This document shows positions 1 through 6,518 of a stretch of DNA of 10,058 nt, piece after piece. The DNA is taken from positions 339 to 10,396 of the forward strand of contig DFBP01000092.1 in the NCBI GenBank assembly GCA_002366685.1, read 5' to 3'. Below the pieces are notes generated by a model. It ran no database searches and was not told where the DNA came from. It worked only from the letters and a program-made list of their open reading frames with translations. The stretch is from Rhodobacterales bacterium UBA3077 (GTDB lineage Bacteria; Pseudomonadota; Alphaproteobacteria; Rhodobacterales; Rhodobacteraceae). A program made the translations under genes and the position numbers. Numbering within the stretch: position 1 is the stretch's first letter; each line of letters begins with the position of its first letter.

Positions 1-659
1 GCAAACCCGAATAATCCCGAAAAGTCCCGCTCCAGCACATAAAGCTGGCCGTCAAAAATATCCGCGCCCACAACCAAAAATGAACCCTGACGGGAAATTT
101 TCCAGTCTGTGTTCCATGCGCCATCCACAAACCTGTAAACAGGAAACGGCTTGCCAAAAGCGCCTGACCGCTCCGGAATGGCATAAAGCACATCGTTCTG
201 ATCTATCGCCAGCGCCTCTAGCCCTGAATTGTTGATCAGCGAGCGAAAGTCGGGGTGTTTGGGCACAAACACCGGCAAATCATCCGCAGTTGGTTGCTCC
301 ATGACGCGGTGATTGCCTTCAAAAGACATAAAGATCGCGCCCGACCCACTCACCGCCAACCCCTCGGCATCCTCATGCAGGCCATCGAGCGGCTCGCCTT
401 TGGTGTCTCGTATCGGGGACAGGGCTAGGTTTTCAAGCGCCGTCATGCGCCCACCTTCCCGCACAATCTGACCGCTCAGCAGGTTGCCACGGTCAGACGT
501 TGCCAGAAAAGACATGCCGTCATCGGCAACTTCAAGCGATGAAAACCCGCCAAAATTTTCGTCGTCCATTCTCATGGCGATTGTGGAATCATGGCGAAAC
601 TCATCGGCCGCCTGTACCGGCAGACACCAAACTGAAAAGAACAGAACAAGCCGTTTCAT
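1..659 (-). CDS. Esterase-like activity of phytase family protein (3' part missing)
   Basis: The reading frame starts with ATG at 659 and stays open to the window edge, giving the first 219 residues. It opens with a likely Sec signal peptide (MKRLVLFFSVWCLPVQA, cut near residue 18), so the product should be exported to the periplasm. The body shows landmarks I associate with the esterase-like/phytase-like beta-propeller family: a GGFSSLEV segment followed by FLATSDRGN near residue 60, HEDAEGLAV near residue 108, and NNSGLEALAI followed by AIPERSG. The substrate is unknown; the family name reflects a weak, broad phosphoesterase or esterase assignment. The start overlaps the mepA stop by 4 nt (ATGA), so it is probably translationally coupled to mepA. 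The family call is by remembered motif pattern only; the C-terminus is not visible. Confidence 0.8.
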   Translation of the reverse strand, partial: MKRLVLFFSVWCLPVQAADEFRHDSTIAMRMDDENFGGFSSLEVADDGMSFLATSDRGNLLSGQIVREGGRMTALENLALSPIRDTKGEPLDGLHEDAEGLAVSGSGAIFMSFEGNHRVMEQPTADDLPVFVPKHPDFRSLINNSGLEALAIDQNDVLYAIPERSGAFGKPFPVYRFVDGAWNTDWKISRQGSFLVVGADIFDGQLYVLERDFSGLFGF

Positions 660-1525
660 GGGGAGGCCAAAACGCCCCCGCATTGGGACGGCAGGCTGGC
701 CATCGTAAGCTCGGCTTTGGGCGGTAGTGGTGGCGGTGCGGGAACACTCGGGTCCGGCGGAGGTGGCGGAGCCAGTGCATCTGTCACCCACCACTGGGCA
801 TCTTCACAGCCATCACCGCGGGGAATAGCAGCTTGCTCCGTGCAGTTTCGCGCCCCGCGCGGGCAGTTGAGACGCACATGGAAATGGGCATAATGCCCCC
901 ACCATGGGCGGATTTTGCGCAGCCAGCGCCGGTCACCCTGCTGGGCGTCAGCGCACATTTGCGCCTTGATCGCCCCGGATACAAATATCCGTGCTACCGC
1001 CCTGTCCCGGGCTGCGGCGCGCAAAAGGGCCATATGTTCCGGCGTCCAGTTACTGTTTACGGTGCGGTGATCCTCCGAGCGCACATTCAGCGAAGAAATA
1101 TTCTCGCGCTGGCGGGCTGTCAGGTCCAACCGCTCGGGTGGAAGCAGCCAAATATCCACATCCAGCCCGATCTGGTGGCTGGCATGCCCCCCCAGCATCG
1201 GGCCGCCGCGCGGCTGGCTCATGTCTCCTACATAAATCCCGTTCCACCCGATTTCGACCGCCGACTGCGACAGGCGTTCAACAAAGCTGACAAGGTTCGG
1301 GTGCCCCCAATGCCGGTTGCGCGACAACCGCATCGCTTGCCAAGCAGGCCCAGTTTCCGGCAATTGCACGGCGCCAGCAAGGCAGCCCTTGGCATAAGAG
1401 CCGATAGGCTCTGCGCGCTGCGCCGAAGGTTGGCTTTGGCCGCCAAAAAGCTCTTTTGCGGGTGTATCTGCCAAGGCTGCGCCAGCGAATGCCAGCGCCG
1501 CCAAAACAACGGAAATCCGCATCAT
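656..1525 (-). CDS. mepA: Penicillin-insensitive murein endopeptidase MepA
   Basis: This is a periplasmic zinc metallopeptidase (M74/LAS family) that cuts D-alanyl-meso-diaminopimelyl cross-links in peptidoglycan. The 289-residue product has a signal peptide ending near ALA at residue 19. The metal-site signature GGHASHQIGLDVDIW gives His114, His117 and Asp124, and WWGHYAHFHVRLNCP gives His211, His214 and His216; the spacing matches the E. coli enzyme with an offset of 4-5. Six cysteines (48, 191, 221, 228, 240, 282) match the three disulphides known in E. coli MepA. A proline-rich stretch (about residues 252-269) lies near the C-terminus. Two adjacent ATG codons (1525 and 1522) could start it; the first overlaps the transporter stop as ATGA, and a G-rich Shine-Dalgarno-like stretch lies just upstream. 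It is coupled on both sides to its neighbours. Confidence 0.95.
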   Translation of the reverse strand: MMRISVVLAALAFAGAALADTPAKELFGGQSQPSAQRAEPIGSYAKGCLAGAVQLPETGPAWQAMRLSRNRHWGHPNLVSFVERLSQSAVEIGWNGIYVGDMSQPRGGPMLGGHASHQIGLDVDIWLLPPERLDLTARQRENISSLNVRSEDHRTVNSNWTPEHMALLRAAARDRAVARIFVSGAIKAQMCADAQQGDRRWLRKIRPWWGHYAHFHVRLNCPRGARNCTEQAAIPRGDGCEDAQWWVTDALAPPPPPDPSVPAPPPLPPKAELTMASLPSQCGGVLASP

Positions 1526-2865
1526 TCAGCCACCCCCGCGCGCTTTTTCGCCGCCCAAAGCAGGATGATCCCAAACAAGAAAAACGCCACCACCGGTGAA
1601 ATCCCGGCGCGCTGACTAGCGGTCACTGTGGTCACGGCCGCCACAAGGATCGGCCCGGCAAAGGCGGTGGATTTCCCTGCCATTGCATAAATGCCGAAGG
1701 CTTCGGTCATGGAGATTTTGCCATCCACAAAATGAACCACCAAGGTGCGCGACGAAGCCTGCATCGCCCCGCCCGCCGCGCCAATAACGGCTCCGCAGAT
1801 AAAAAAGGCAATGTTAGGCCAAGAGGAACCCTCGGCAACCGATATCATCAAAACCGACTCTCTGGTGATGGTCAGCACCGCAATGCTCACCAATAGCAGC
1901 ATCACAATCGAGACCTGAACCACGGGCATCGGTCCCTTCCTGCCATCGACCCAACCACCGATCCATGCCCCGAAAGCACCTGCAATCGCTGCGGCAATCC
2001 CGAAGACACCCAGCTCGAAAGAGCCCCAGCCAAGCACTCCGGCGGCATAGATCGCCCCGAATGAGTAAAGCACGACCAGCCCGTCCCGATACAGCATCGA
2101 AGCCAGAAAAAACATCCAGAGCTGTGGGTAGTCCTTGATTTTGGCAAGCGTTGCGCGCAGCCCGGTCACGCCCTCTTCCACGGCCCCCAACACGGTTTTG
2201 TCTTTGCGAATATCGGGCGTGAACAGAAAAAACGGTATGGCAAACAGCACAAACCAAATCGCCGAAATCGGCCCCGCCGCGCGTGCGGGCTCGCCCAAGG
2301 CCGGGTCCAGCCCCATTATCGGGCTCATGCCGATCAAAGTCGTATCTGAATCCGGCGCGGTCGAGATTAACGCCAGATAAACCAGCAAGATCAACACACC
2401 CCCTACATAGCCGAGTGCCCAGCCATAGCCCGAAAGCCGGCCTACATCTTCCCGCGGCACCAAATCCGGCAGCATTGAGTTGGTGAAAATAATCACGTAT
2501 TCCGCGCCCACAAAGGCGGCAACAAAGGCCACATATACCCAGAGATAACTCTCTGCGCCCGGTGCGGCCCACCACAGGCCAATACATCCGGCAATAAACA
2601 GTACGCTAAAAGCCGCGACCCACGGTTTGCGCGGGCCGGTCCTATCTGCGGCTGCGCCCAGAAATGGCGCGCTGAAGGCCACCAGAATGCCGGCAAAACC
2701 AACGAGAAATCCCCAAACGGACTGCCCTTCTGCCTCTGTCGCAAAAAGCGTGCTGGCAAAATAAGGCGCAAAAATGAAGGTGATAACCAGTGTATGGAAG
2801 GGCTGACCCGCCCAGTCAAACAACATCCATCCCCAGATGCCTTTTTTGGATGCGCGTTCGGTCAT
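1522..2865 (-). CDS. MFS transporter, UMF1/Atg22-like family
   Basis: A 447-residue polytopic inner-membrane protein with about 12 hydrophobic segments. The N-terminus WGWMLFDWAGQPF matches the W-x-(L/F)-(Y/F)-D-W-A signature of the UMF1 family, which is related to fungal Atg22 vacuolar effluxers. Other family-like segments are GAAADRTGPRKPW (residues 70-82, the MFS motif A loop), NSMLPDLV (129-136) and SGYGWALGYVGG (145-156). A cytoplasmic loop with charged residues (about 216-240) divides the two halves. Fungal Atg22 exports amino acids from the vacuole; bacterial substrates are generally unknown and cannot be read from this sequence. A GGGAG ribosome binding site lies 5 nt before the ATG. 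It is the first gene of the overlapping transporter-mepA-esterase unit and has its own candidate promoter. Confidence 0.88.
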   Translation of the reverse strand: MTERASKKGIWGWMLFDWAGQPFHTLVITFIFAPYFASTLFATEAEGQSVWGFLVGFAGILVAFSAPFLGAAADRTGPRKPWVAAFSVLFIAGCIGLWWAAPGAESYLWVYVAFVAAFVGAEYVIIFTNSMLPDLVPREDVGRLSGYGWALGYVGGVLILLVYLALISTAPDSDTTLIGMSPIMGLDPALGEPARAAGPISAIWFVLFAIPFFLFTPDIRKDKTVLGAVEEGVTGLRATLAKIKDYPQLWMFFLASMLYRDGLVVLYSFGAIYAAGVLGWGSFELGVFGIAAAIAGAFGAWIGGWVDGRKGPMPVVQVSIVMLLLVSIAVLTITRESVLMISVAEGSSWPNIAFFICGAVIGAAGGAMQASSRTLVVHFVDGKISMTEAFGIYAMAGKSTAFAGPILVAAVTTVTASQRAGISPVVAFFLFGIILLWAAKKRAGVAE

Positions 2866-2870
2866 GGTAT

Positions 2871-2875
2871 CTCCC
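2871..2875 (-). promoter_or_regulatory. Ribosome binding site of the UMF1-type transporter
   Basis: GGGAG on the minus strand, 5 nt before the ATG at 2865. It supports this start for the transporter. Confidence 0.8.
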
Positions 2876-2884
2876 TAATGTATT

Positions 2885-2899
2885 CCCGTATAAAACGGG
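2885..2899. repeat. Inverted repeat around the candidate -10 box
   Basis: CCCGT (2885-2889) and ACGGG (2895-2899) are perfect inverted arms around an A/T-only 5-nt centre. No T-run follows on either strand, so it is a poor terminator. Its position over the proposed -10 box makes an operator more likely than a terminator, but no regulator is known. Confidence 0.4.
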
Positions 2900-2918
2900 T
2901 AAACCGGTATGATATCAA
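2890..2918 (-). promoter_or_regulatory. Candidate sigma-70 promoter for the transporter-mepA operon
   Basis: Read on the minus strand, TTGATA (2918-2913, five of six consensus bases) is followed after exactly 17 nt by TTTTAT (2895-2890, four of six). Transcription would start near 2883, leaving a short leader of roughly 18 nt that still includes the GGGAG ribosome binding site. The -10 box overlaps the loop of an inverted repeat (2885-2899). This is consensus matching only. Confidence 0.45.
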
Positions 2919-2922
2919 GCGC

Positions 2923-2938
2923 GGATTTTTCCAAATCC
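2923..2938. repeat. Short perfect hairpin downstream of the thioesterase gene
   Basis: GGATTT and AAATCC form a 6-bp stem with a 4-nt loop. On the minus strand the loop is GGAA, a GNRA-type tetraloop, about 18 nt after the thioesterase stop. No U-tract follows, so it could stabilise the 3' end of that transcript or act as a weak terminator; it may also be chance. Confidence 0.3.
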
Positions 2939-2956
2939 AGGTATGTTTACCGCCGA

Positions 2957-3487
2957 CTAGATATCGGGTGGCCAAATGCGCTGGTTTTCAGCCGCGCTCC
3001 AGTCCTGCACCCATTGCGGCAATTCGGGGCTCCAGTCAGCCAAACCCATTTCGGCGGCCACCTCGTTTGTATCCACAATTCCGTCTTTGGTGAAAATCGC
3101 CACGCGATAAACCACGGATGAAAGTGCTTCGTCACCCTTCCACATGCTTTGCTGCAAATAAACGAACCGCCCGTCATGCCCCAGCGCTTTGGAGCGCATT
3201 TCGAAACGGTCAAACATAACAACGCGCCGCCGGTAGCGTGCCGTGACTCCGGCCATGGTCATATTCCAGCCGCGCCGCCTTAGCGCGGCGACAAGCCCGA
3301 TGCGTTGCGCCAAAAATATTCGCCCTAGATCATAAAGCGTCAGCGTCCGGCCGTTATTGAGTTCTCGCCACATATCCAGATCAACCGGCCAGACCCGATG
3401 ATGGGATACATGTACGCCATCCAATGGCAAAGGCGGGGCCTTGCGGTGGACAAACATTTGGTGCGCCATGCGGATAAACGGATACAT
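2957..3487 (-). CDS. Acyl-CoA thioesterase-like protein (4HBT/hot-dog fold, Them6-like)
   Basis: The product (176 residues from the chosen start) resembles the hot-dog-fold thioesterases of the Them6/4HBT_2 type, which hydrolyse acyl-CoA thioesters. The family-like core is DLDMWRELNNGRTLTLYDLGR (residues 37-57), corresponding to the usual D-x-N-x-H-x-N-N active-site helix region. It is followed by the strand pattern TARYRRRVVMFDRFEMRSKALG and FVYLQQSMWKGDE. No signal peptide or membrane segment is apparent, so it is probably cytoplasmic. The ATG at 3487 is preferred over the longer start at 3526 because GGAG lies 5 nt upstream of it, and the extra 13 residues look unlike the family. The exact substrate cannot be inferred. 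The usual histidine of the motif is replaced here by Glu or Leu, depending on alignment. Confidence 0.78.
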   Translation of the reverse strand: MYPFIRMAHQMFVHRKAPPLPLDGVHVSHHRVWPVDLDMWRELNNGRTLTLYDLGRIFLAQRIGLVAALRRRGWNMTMAGVTARYRRRVVMFDRFEMRSKALGHDGRFVYLQQSMWKGDEALSSVVYRVAIFTKDGIVDTNEVAAEMGLADWSPELPQWVQDWSAAENQRIWPPDI

Positions 3488-3492
3488 CTTTT

Positions 3493-3496
3493 CTCC
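3493..3496 (-). promoter_or_regulatory. Ribosome binding site that sets the thioesterase start
   Basis: GGAG on the minus strand, 5 nt before the ATG at 3487. The in-frame ATG at 3526 has no comparable site, so the shorter protein is preferred. Confidence 0.7.
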
Positions 3497-3630
3497 AGCC
3501 GTGATCTTGCCGCCGGAATAACGCAAAAAATCGGAAGGATAGCAAGCGCTAACGTGGCGTCGCTGAAATATTGCGTTGCCCTTGCGGCGGGCCCGTTCAC
3601 ATACTAGATGTGTGGCCTTAACCTGCTACC
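3497..3630. promoter_or_regulatory. Divergent promoter region between thioesterase and yggT
   Basis: The two genes are transcribed away from each other, so both promoters should lie here. Leftward, TTGCTA (3545-3540) with GAATAA on the plus strand (3516-3521, read as TTATTC) at 18-nt spacing is a weak candidate. Rightward, TTGCGG (3582-3587) and TAGATG (3605-3610) at 17-nt spacing is another weak candidate. The individual boxes are poor matches; the region as a whole is supported by gene orientation. Confidence 0.45.
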
Positions 3631-3634
3631 GGAG
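3631..3634 (+). promoter_or_regulatory. Ribosome binding site that sets the yggT start
   Basis: GGAG, 7 nt before the ATG at 3642. It favours this start over the in-frame ATG at 3576, which would add 22 basic, non-family residues ahead of the first membrane helix. Confidence 0.7.
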
Positions 3635-3641
3635 CCATTCC

Positions 3642-3929
3642 ATGACCTCGCTTTTCCAGATCCTGACTTTTGCCATCGATATCGTGTGGTTCGTAATTAT
3701 CGCCCACATCATCATGAGCTGGCTTGTGGGATTTCAGGTGCTCAATCTGCGCCAGCCATTGGTAGCGCAAATCTGGTTCGGCCTAAACCGCCTGCTAGAG
3801 CCGATCTATGGCCCGATCCGCAAAATTCTGCCCAATATGGGCGGGCTCGACCTTGCGCCAATGGTCGTAATTTTCAGCATTTTTGCCCTACGCACAATCC
3901 TTTATAACAACATCTCGGCCTTTGGATAA
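3642..3929 (+). CDS. YggT family integral membrane protein
   Basis: A 95-residue protein with two hydrophobic helices, roughly residues 5-30 and 70-90. Between them is an amphipathic linker containing NRLLEPIYGPIRKILPNMGG, the characteristic PxYxPIRxxLP region of the YggT family (PF02325). The N-terminal helix includes AHIIMSWLVGF, also typical. One-domain proteins of about 95 residues are the usual alphaproteobacterial form; the E. coli protein has two copies of the domain. The family is linked to membrane or cell-envelope maintenance and osmotic tolerance in some organisms, but its molecular function is unclear. The cupin gene follows after 25 nt, so the two are probably cotranscribed. Confidence 0.92.
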   Translation: MTSLFQILTFAIDIVWFVIIAHIIMSWLVGFQVLNLRQPLVAQIWFGLNRLLEPIYGPIRKILPNMGGLDLAPMVVIFSIFALRTILYNNISAFG

Positions 3930-3954
3930 GCCAGCCTTGGTGAAAGGTTGAAAA

Positions 3955-4320
3955 ATGAAATATTTGCGACTCTATGCGGACCAAAATGGTGAAAGCCATG
4001 CCGAGGAAATCGAAGCCACCTTCGAGATGCAGCAATACGCGCCGCCCGCGCCCGAGTTTGGCATCTCCACTCCGACGGACGCAGCGCGTTATGTGTTTGT
4101 GAATTTCCCGGCCAACTGGACAAGCGAATTGCACCCCTCGCCTCGCCGCCAACTTCTCGTGATGATATCCGGCCAGCTAAAGGGCGGCACGAGCGACGGT
4201 AACACCTTGATTTTAAACTCCGGCGATGTGCTGTTGATGGAAGACACCACGGGCAAAGGCCACACCGCCGAAACGCTCGGCAATGACCCCGTTCATGCCA
4301 TAATGATTCACCTTGAGTGA
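3955..4320 (+). CDS. Small single-domain cupin protein
   Basis: A 121-residue protein with a single cupin barrel. The second cupin motif is clear: SGDVLLMEDTTGKGH (residues 89-103), preceded by LLVMISGQLKGGTSDG, in which short strands alternate with glycine turns. The first motif is degenerate: HPSPRRQ (60-66) replaces the usual G-x5-HxH. Possible metal ligands are therefore His60 and His103, fewer than in a classical cupin dioxygenase, and enzymatic activity is uncertain. There is no signal peptide. AAAGG lies 7 nt before the ATG. It follows yggT by 25 nt and converges on gor. It may be a small-molecule-binding or regulatory cupin; I cannot name a substrate. Confidence 0.82.
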   Translation: MKYLRLYADQNGESHAEEIEATFEMQQYAPPAPEFGISTPTDAARYVFVNFPANWTSELHPSPRRQLLVMISGQLKGGTSDGNTLILNSGDVLLMEDTTGKGHTAETLGNDPVHAIMIHLE

Positions 4321-4343
4321 AGCCGTGCGTTAACGCACTGGCT
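4321..4343. terminator. Candidate bidirectional terminator at the cupin/gor convergence
   Basis: A perfect 14-bp palindrome, GTGCGTTAACGCAC (4325-4338), is extended by AGCC (4321-4324) pairing with GGCT (4340-4343), with one bulged T at 4339. It begins directly after the cupin stop and contains the gor TAA stop (4332-4330) in its centre. On the plus strand it is followed by CTCTTTC, a weak U-rich tail; on the minus strand the tail is poor. Gene convergence supports a terminator role; the short U-tracts weaken it. Confidence 0.6.
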
Positions 4344-5679
4344 CTTTCATCGTCACCAGCTCTTCCGCCGCTGTCGGGTGCACTGCGACCGTGCGGTCAA
4401 AGTCCTCTTTGGTGGCGCCCATTTTCACCGCCACACCGGCAAGCTGGATCATCTCACCGGCAGCCGGGCCGACAATATGGCAGCCAAGCACTTTGCGGGT
4501 GCTTTTCTCCACAATCAGCTTCATCAGCATTCGTTCGTCACGCCCTGCCAGAATATTGGCCATCGGCCTAAATGCCGCGCGATAAACCTCGATGTCAAAG
4601 TCATCACGTGCGTCTTCTTCGGTGTAACCCACGGTGCCAATTTCTGGCTGGGTAAACACCGCTGTCGCAATCATCTCGTGGTCCATCGCGGTCGGGTTGT
4701 CGTTAAACACGGTCTCGACAAAGGCCATGCCCTCGCGGATGGCAACCGGCGTAAGCTGCACACGGTCGGTCACATCGCCCACCGAATAAACGCTGTCGCA
4801 ACTGGTCGCCGAATACCGGTCCACCATAATCTCGCCACGCCGCCCAAGCTTCACGCCCGCTTCCTCCAGCCCCATGCCTTCGGTATTAGGCACGCGGCCA
4901 GTGGCATACATCACAGCATCCACAACAGTTTCAGACCCGTTGGTGCATTTCACCAGCAGCCCGTCATCCTGCTTTTTAATCTCCATCACATCCGTGCCAA
5001 GGTGCAGGTCAATTCCCTTGCGGATCATTTCGTCCGCCACATGCCCGCGCACCTCGCCATCAAACCCGCGCAAAATCTGCGCGCCCCGGTAAAATTGCGT
5101 CACTTCAGCCCCGAGGCCATTAAAAATGCCCGCAAATTCGCAGGCAATGTAACCACCACCAACAATCATTATCCGCTTGGGCAAGTCTTTCAGATGGAAC
5201 ACATCATTCGATGTCATCACATGCTCGGCACCCTTCACATTGGGCACAAATGGCTGGCCACCTGTGGCCACCAAAATCCATTTCGCCGTGAAGGTCTCAC
5301 CGGTTGAAAGCTCAACCGTATGGCCGTCTTTCAGCACCGCGCGGGCGTCATAGATGGTCACATCGTTGCCGCTTAGCCCTTTGCGATACAGGCCCTCAAG
5401 CCTGTCCAGCTCCGCATCCTGCTTGGCCATCAGCTTTGACCAGTCAAAGCTGCGCTCGCCAATGCTCCAGCCAAAACCTTCGGCATCGTTCATCGCCTCG
5501 GAATAGCCCGACGCATAAACCATCAGTTTTTTCGGCACACAGCCCCTAATCACACAGGTCCCGCCCATGCGGTATTCCTCGGCCAATGCCACCTTGGCCC
5601 CGCCCATCGCTGCCACACGGCCCGCGCGCACGCCGCCCGAGCCACCACCAATTACAAACAAATCAAAATCATAGTCCAT
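4330..5679 (-). CDS. gor: Glutathione-disulfide reductase
   Basis: A cytoplasmic FAD flavoenzyme that reduces glutathione disulphide with NADPH. The 449-residue product has the FAD dinucleotide motif FVIGGGSGGVRAGR (residues 8-21) and the redox disulphide GGTCVIRGCVPKK, with Cys42 and Cys47. It also has the NADPH-binding fold IVGGGYIACEFAGIF, followed by the FYRGAQILRGFD segment typical of plant/alphaproteobacterial-type enzymes, the second FAD motif VYSVGDVTDRVQLTPVA, and the C-terminal active-site HPTAAEE (His434, Glu439). The start at 5679 is chosen because the FAD motif begins there at its usual distance and GGGGG lies 6 nt upstream. A longer frame to 5784 only adds 35 unrelated residues inside rpiA. 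It lies 1 nt after the rpiA stop and is almost certainly cotranscribed with it. Confidence 0.96.
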   Translation of the reverse strand: MDYDFDLFVIGGGSGGVRAGRVAAMGGAKVALAEEYRMGGTCVIRGCVPKKLMVYASGYSEAMNDAEGFGWSIGERSFDWSKLMAKQDAELDRLEGLYRKGLSGNDVTIYDARAVLKDGHTVELSTGETFTAKWILVATGGQPFVPNVKGAEHVMTSNDVFHLKDLPKRIMIVGGGYIACEFAGIFNGLGAEVTQFYRGAQILRGFDGEVRGHVADEMIRKGIDLHLGTDVMEIKKQDDGLLVKCTNGSETVVDAVMYATGRVPNTEGMGLEEAGVKLGRRGEIMVDRYSATSCDSVYSVGDVTDRVQLTPVAIREGMAFVETVFNDNPTAMDHEMIATAVFTQPEIGTVGYTEEDARDDFDIEVYRAAFRPMANILAGRDERMLMKLIVEKSTRKVLGCHIVGPAAGEMIQLAGVAVKMGATKEDFDRTVAVHPTAAEELVTMKEPVR

Positions 5680-5680
5680 C

Positions 5681-6466
5681 TCAGGCCCCCGGCACGTAAA
5701 GAGAATCTTCACCTGGCATATGGACCTTCTTGCGCCCCATATTACCTCCGTCGCGGTCATATATGTGCACGTTTCCGTCATCATACCCTACCAACACCGT
5801 GTCAGCCATCACCACAAACAACCCGGTTTCGACCACGCCGGGGATGCGGTTCAATGCCTCGGCCAAGCCGCGCGGATCACCGATCCGATTCAAATGCAGG
5901 TCCAGAATATAATGGCCCTCGTCGGTCACATAAGGCTCGTCCCCGTCCATGCGCATCGTAATCCGCCGGTTCGCGACATCCGCGCCCACCAAAACTTCCT
6001 CAATCGTTGATTCCGTGCTGCCCCACCCAAAGCGCACCACTTCCACCGGCAGCGGGAACGCGCCCAACGCGTCCACTTGCTTGGAGGCATCCGAGATCAC
6101 CACCATCTGGTTGCTGGCACTCGCCACAATCTTTTCTTGCAAAAGCGCGCCACCCCCGCCTTTGATCAGGTTGAGGTTGGCATCAAATTCATCTGCCCCG
6201 TCCACGGTCACGTCTAGCCATCCGGCATCTTCCAGCGTGGTCAACGGAATGTTCAGGCTCGCGGCCAGATCACGGGTGCGGCTAGAGGTCGGCACACCGA
6301 CAATTTCCAAGCCCTCATTGTTTACGAGGTTACCCAGAAGCTGCACAAACCAAGCGGCGGTAGAGCCGGTGCCAAGCCCAACCTTCATCCCGGGTTTAAT
6401 AAAATCCAGCGCCGCTTTGGCGGCCGCGTATTTCCCTCTGTCCGATCCAGTTACGGTGTCGTTCAT
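5681..6466 (-). CDS. rpiA: Ribose-5-phosphate isomerase A
   Basis: Interconverts ribose 5-phosphate and ribulose 5-phosphate in the non-oxidative pentose phosphate pathway; cytoplasmic. The 261-residue product carries every family landmark: GLGTGSTAAWFV (residues 30-41, phosphate-binding), PTSSRTRDLA (59-68), VDGADEFD (88-95) and LIKGGGGALLQEKI (100-113). Asp89, Asp92, Lys102 and Glu111 correspond to the E. coli catalytic residues Asp81, Asp84, Lys94 and Glu103 with a constant offset of 8. It is somewhat longer than E. coli RpiA (219 residues) because of a C-terminal extension of about 30 residues ending in ...PGEDSLYVPGA. AAGGGG lies 7 nt before the ATG. It heads the rpiA-gor operon. Confidence 0.97.
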   Translation of the reverse strand: MNDTVTGSDRGKYAAAKAALDFIKPGMKVGLGTGSTAAWFVQLLGNLVNNEGLEIVGVPTSSRTRDLAASLNIPLTTLEDAGWLDVTVDGADEFDANLNLIKGGGGALLQEKIVASASNQMVVISDASKQVDALGAFPLPVEVVRFGWGSTESTIEEVLVGADVANRRITMRMDGDEPYVTDEGHYILDLHLNRIGDPRGLAEALNRIPGVVETGLFVVMADTVLVGYDDGNVHIYDRDGGNMGRKKVHMPGEDSLYVPGA

Positions 6467-6473
6467 TTTTCAT

Positions 6474-6479
6474 CCCCTT
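6474..6479 (-). promoter_or_regulatory. Ribosome binding site of rpiA
   Basis: AAGGGG on the minus strand, 7 nt before the ATG at 6466. A second ATG between the two (6473) is out of frame. Confidence 0.75.
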
Positions 6480-6494
6480 GGGCTGGAATTGGGC

Positions 6495-6513
6495 GCAATC
6501 GCGCTTGCAATCG
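6495..6513. repeat. Tandem GCAATCG repeat in the rpiA/sdaA divergent region
   Basis: GCAATCG occurs at 6495-6501 and again at 6507-6513, 12 bp apart, about one helical turn. The first 14 bp (6495-6508) also form a palindrome with one mismatched pair. It lies between two divergent genes, upstream of the likely sdaA -35 region, so it could be an operator. No regulator is identified. Confidence 0.3.
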
Positions 6514-6518
6514 TCGGG

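Noticed and set aside
732..778. Low-complexity stretch near the end of mepA as a DNA repeat
   Set aside because: It encodes the proline-rich C-terminal part of MepA on the minus strand, so the repetitive look comes from proline codons and not from a separate repeat element.
833..1615. Plus-strand frame of 260 codons opposite mepA
   Set aside because: It is antisense to mepA and the end of the transporter gene, and is Arg/Pro/Ala-rich with no recognisable motif.
4378..5307. Long plus-strand frame of 309 codons opposite gor
   Set aside because: It lies wholly antisense to a well-supported glutathione reductase, is rich in His, Arg and Pro with no recognisable domain, and follows from codon bias of the real gene.
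5680..5784. N-terminal 35-residue extension of glutathione reductase
   Set aside because: It overlaps the rpiA coding end, does not resemble a targeting or family sequence, and the start at 5679 places the FAD motif at its normal distance with a G-rich site upstream.
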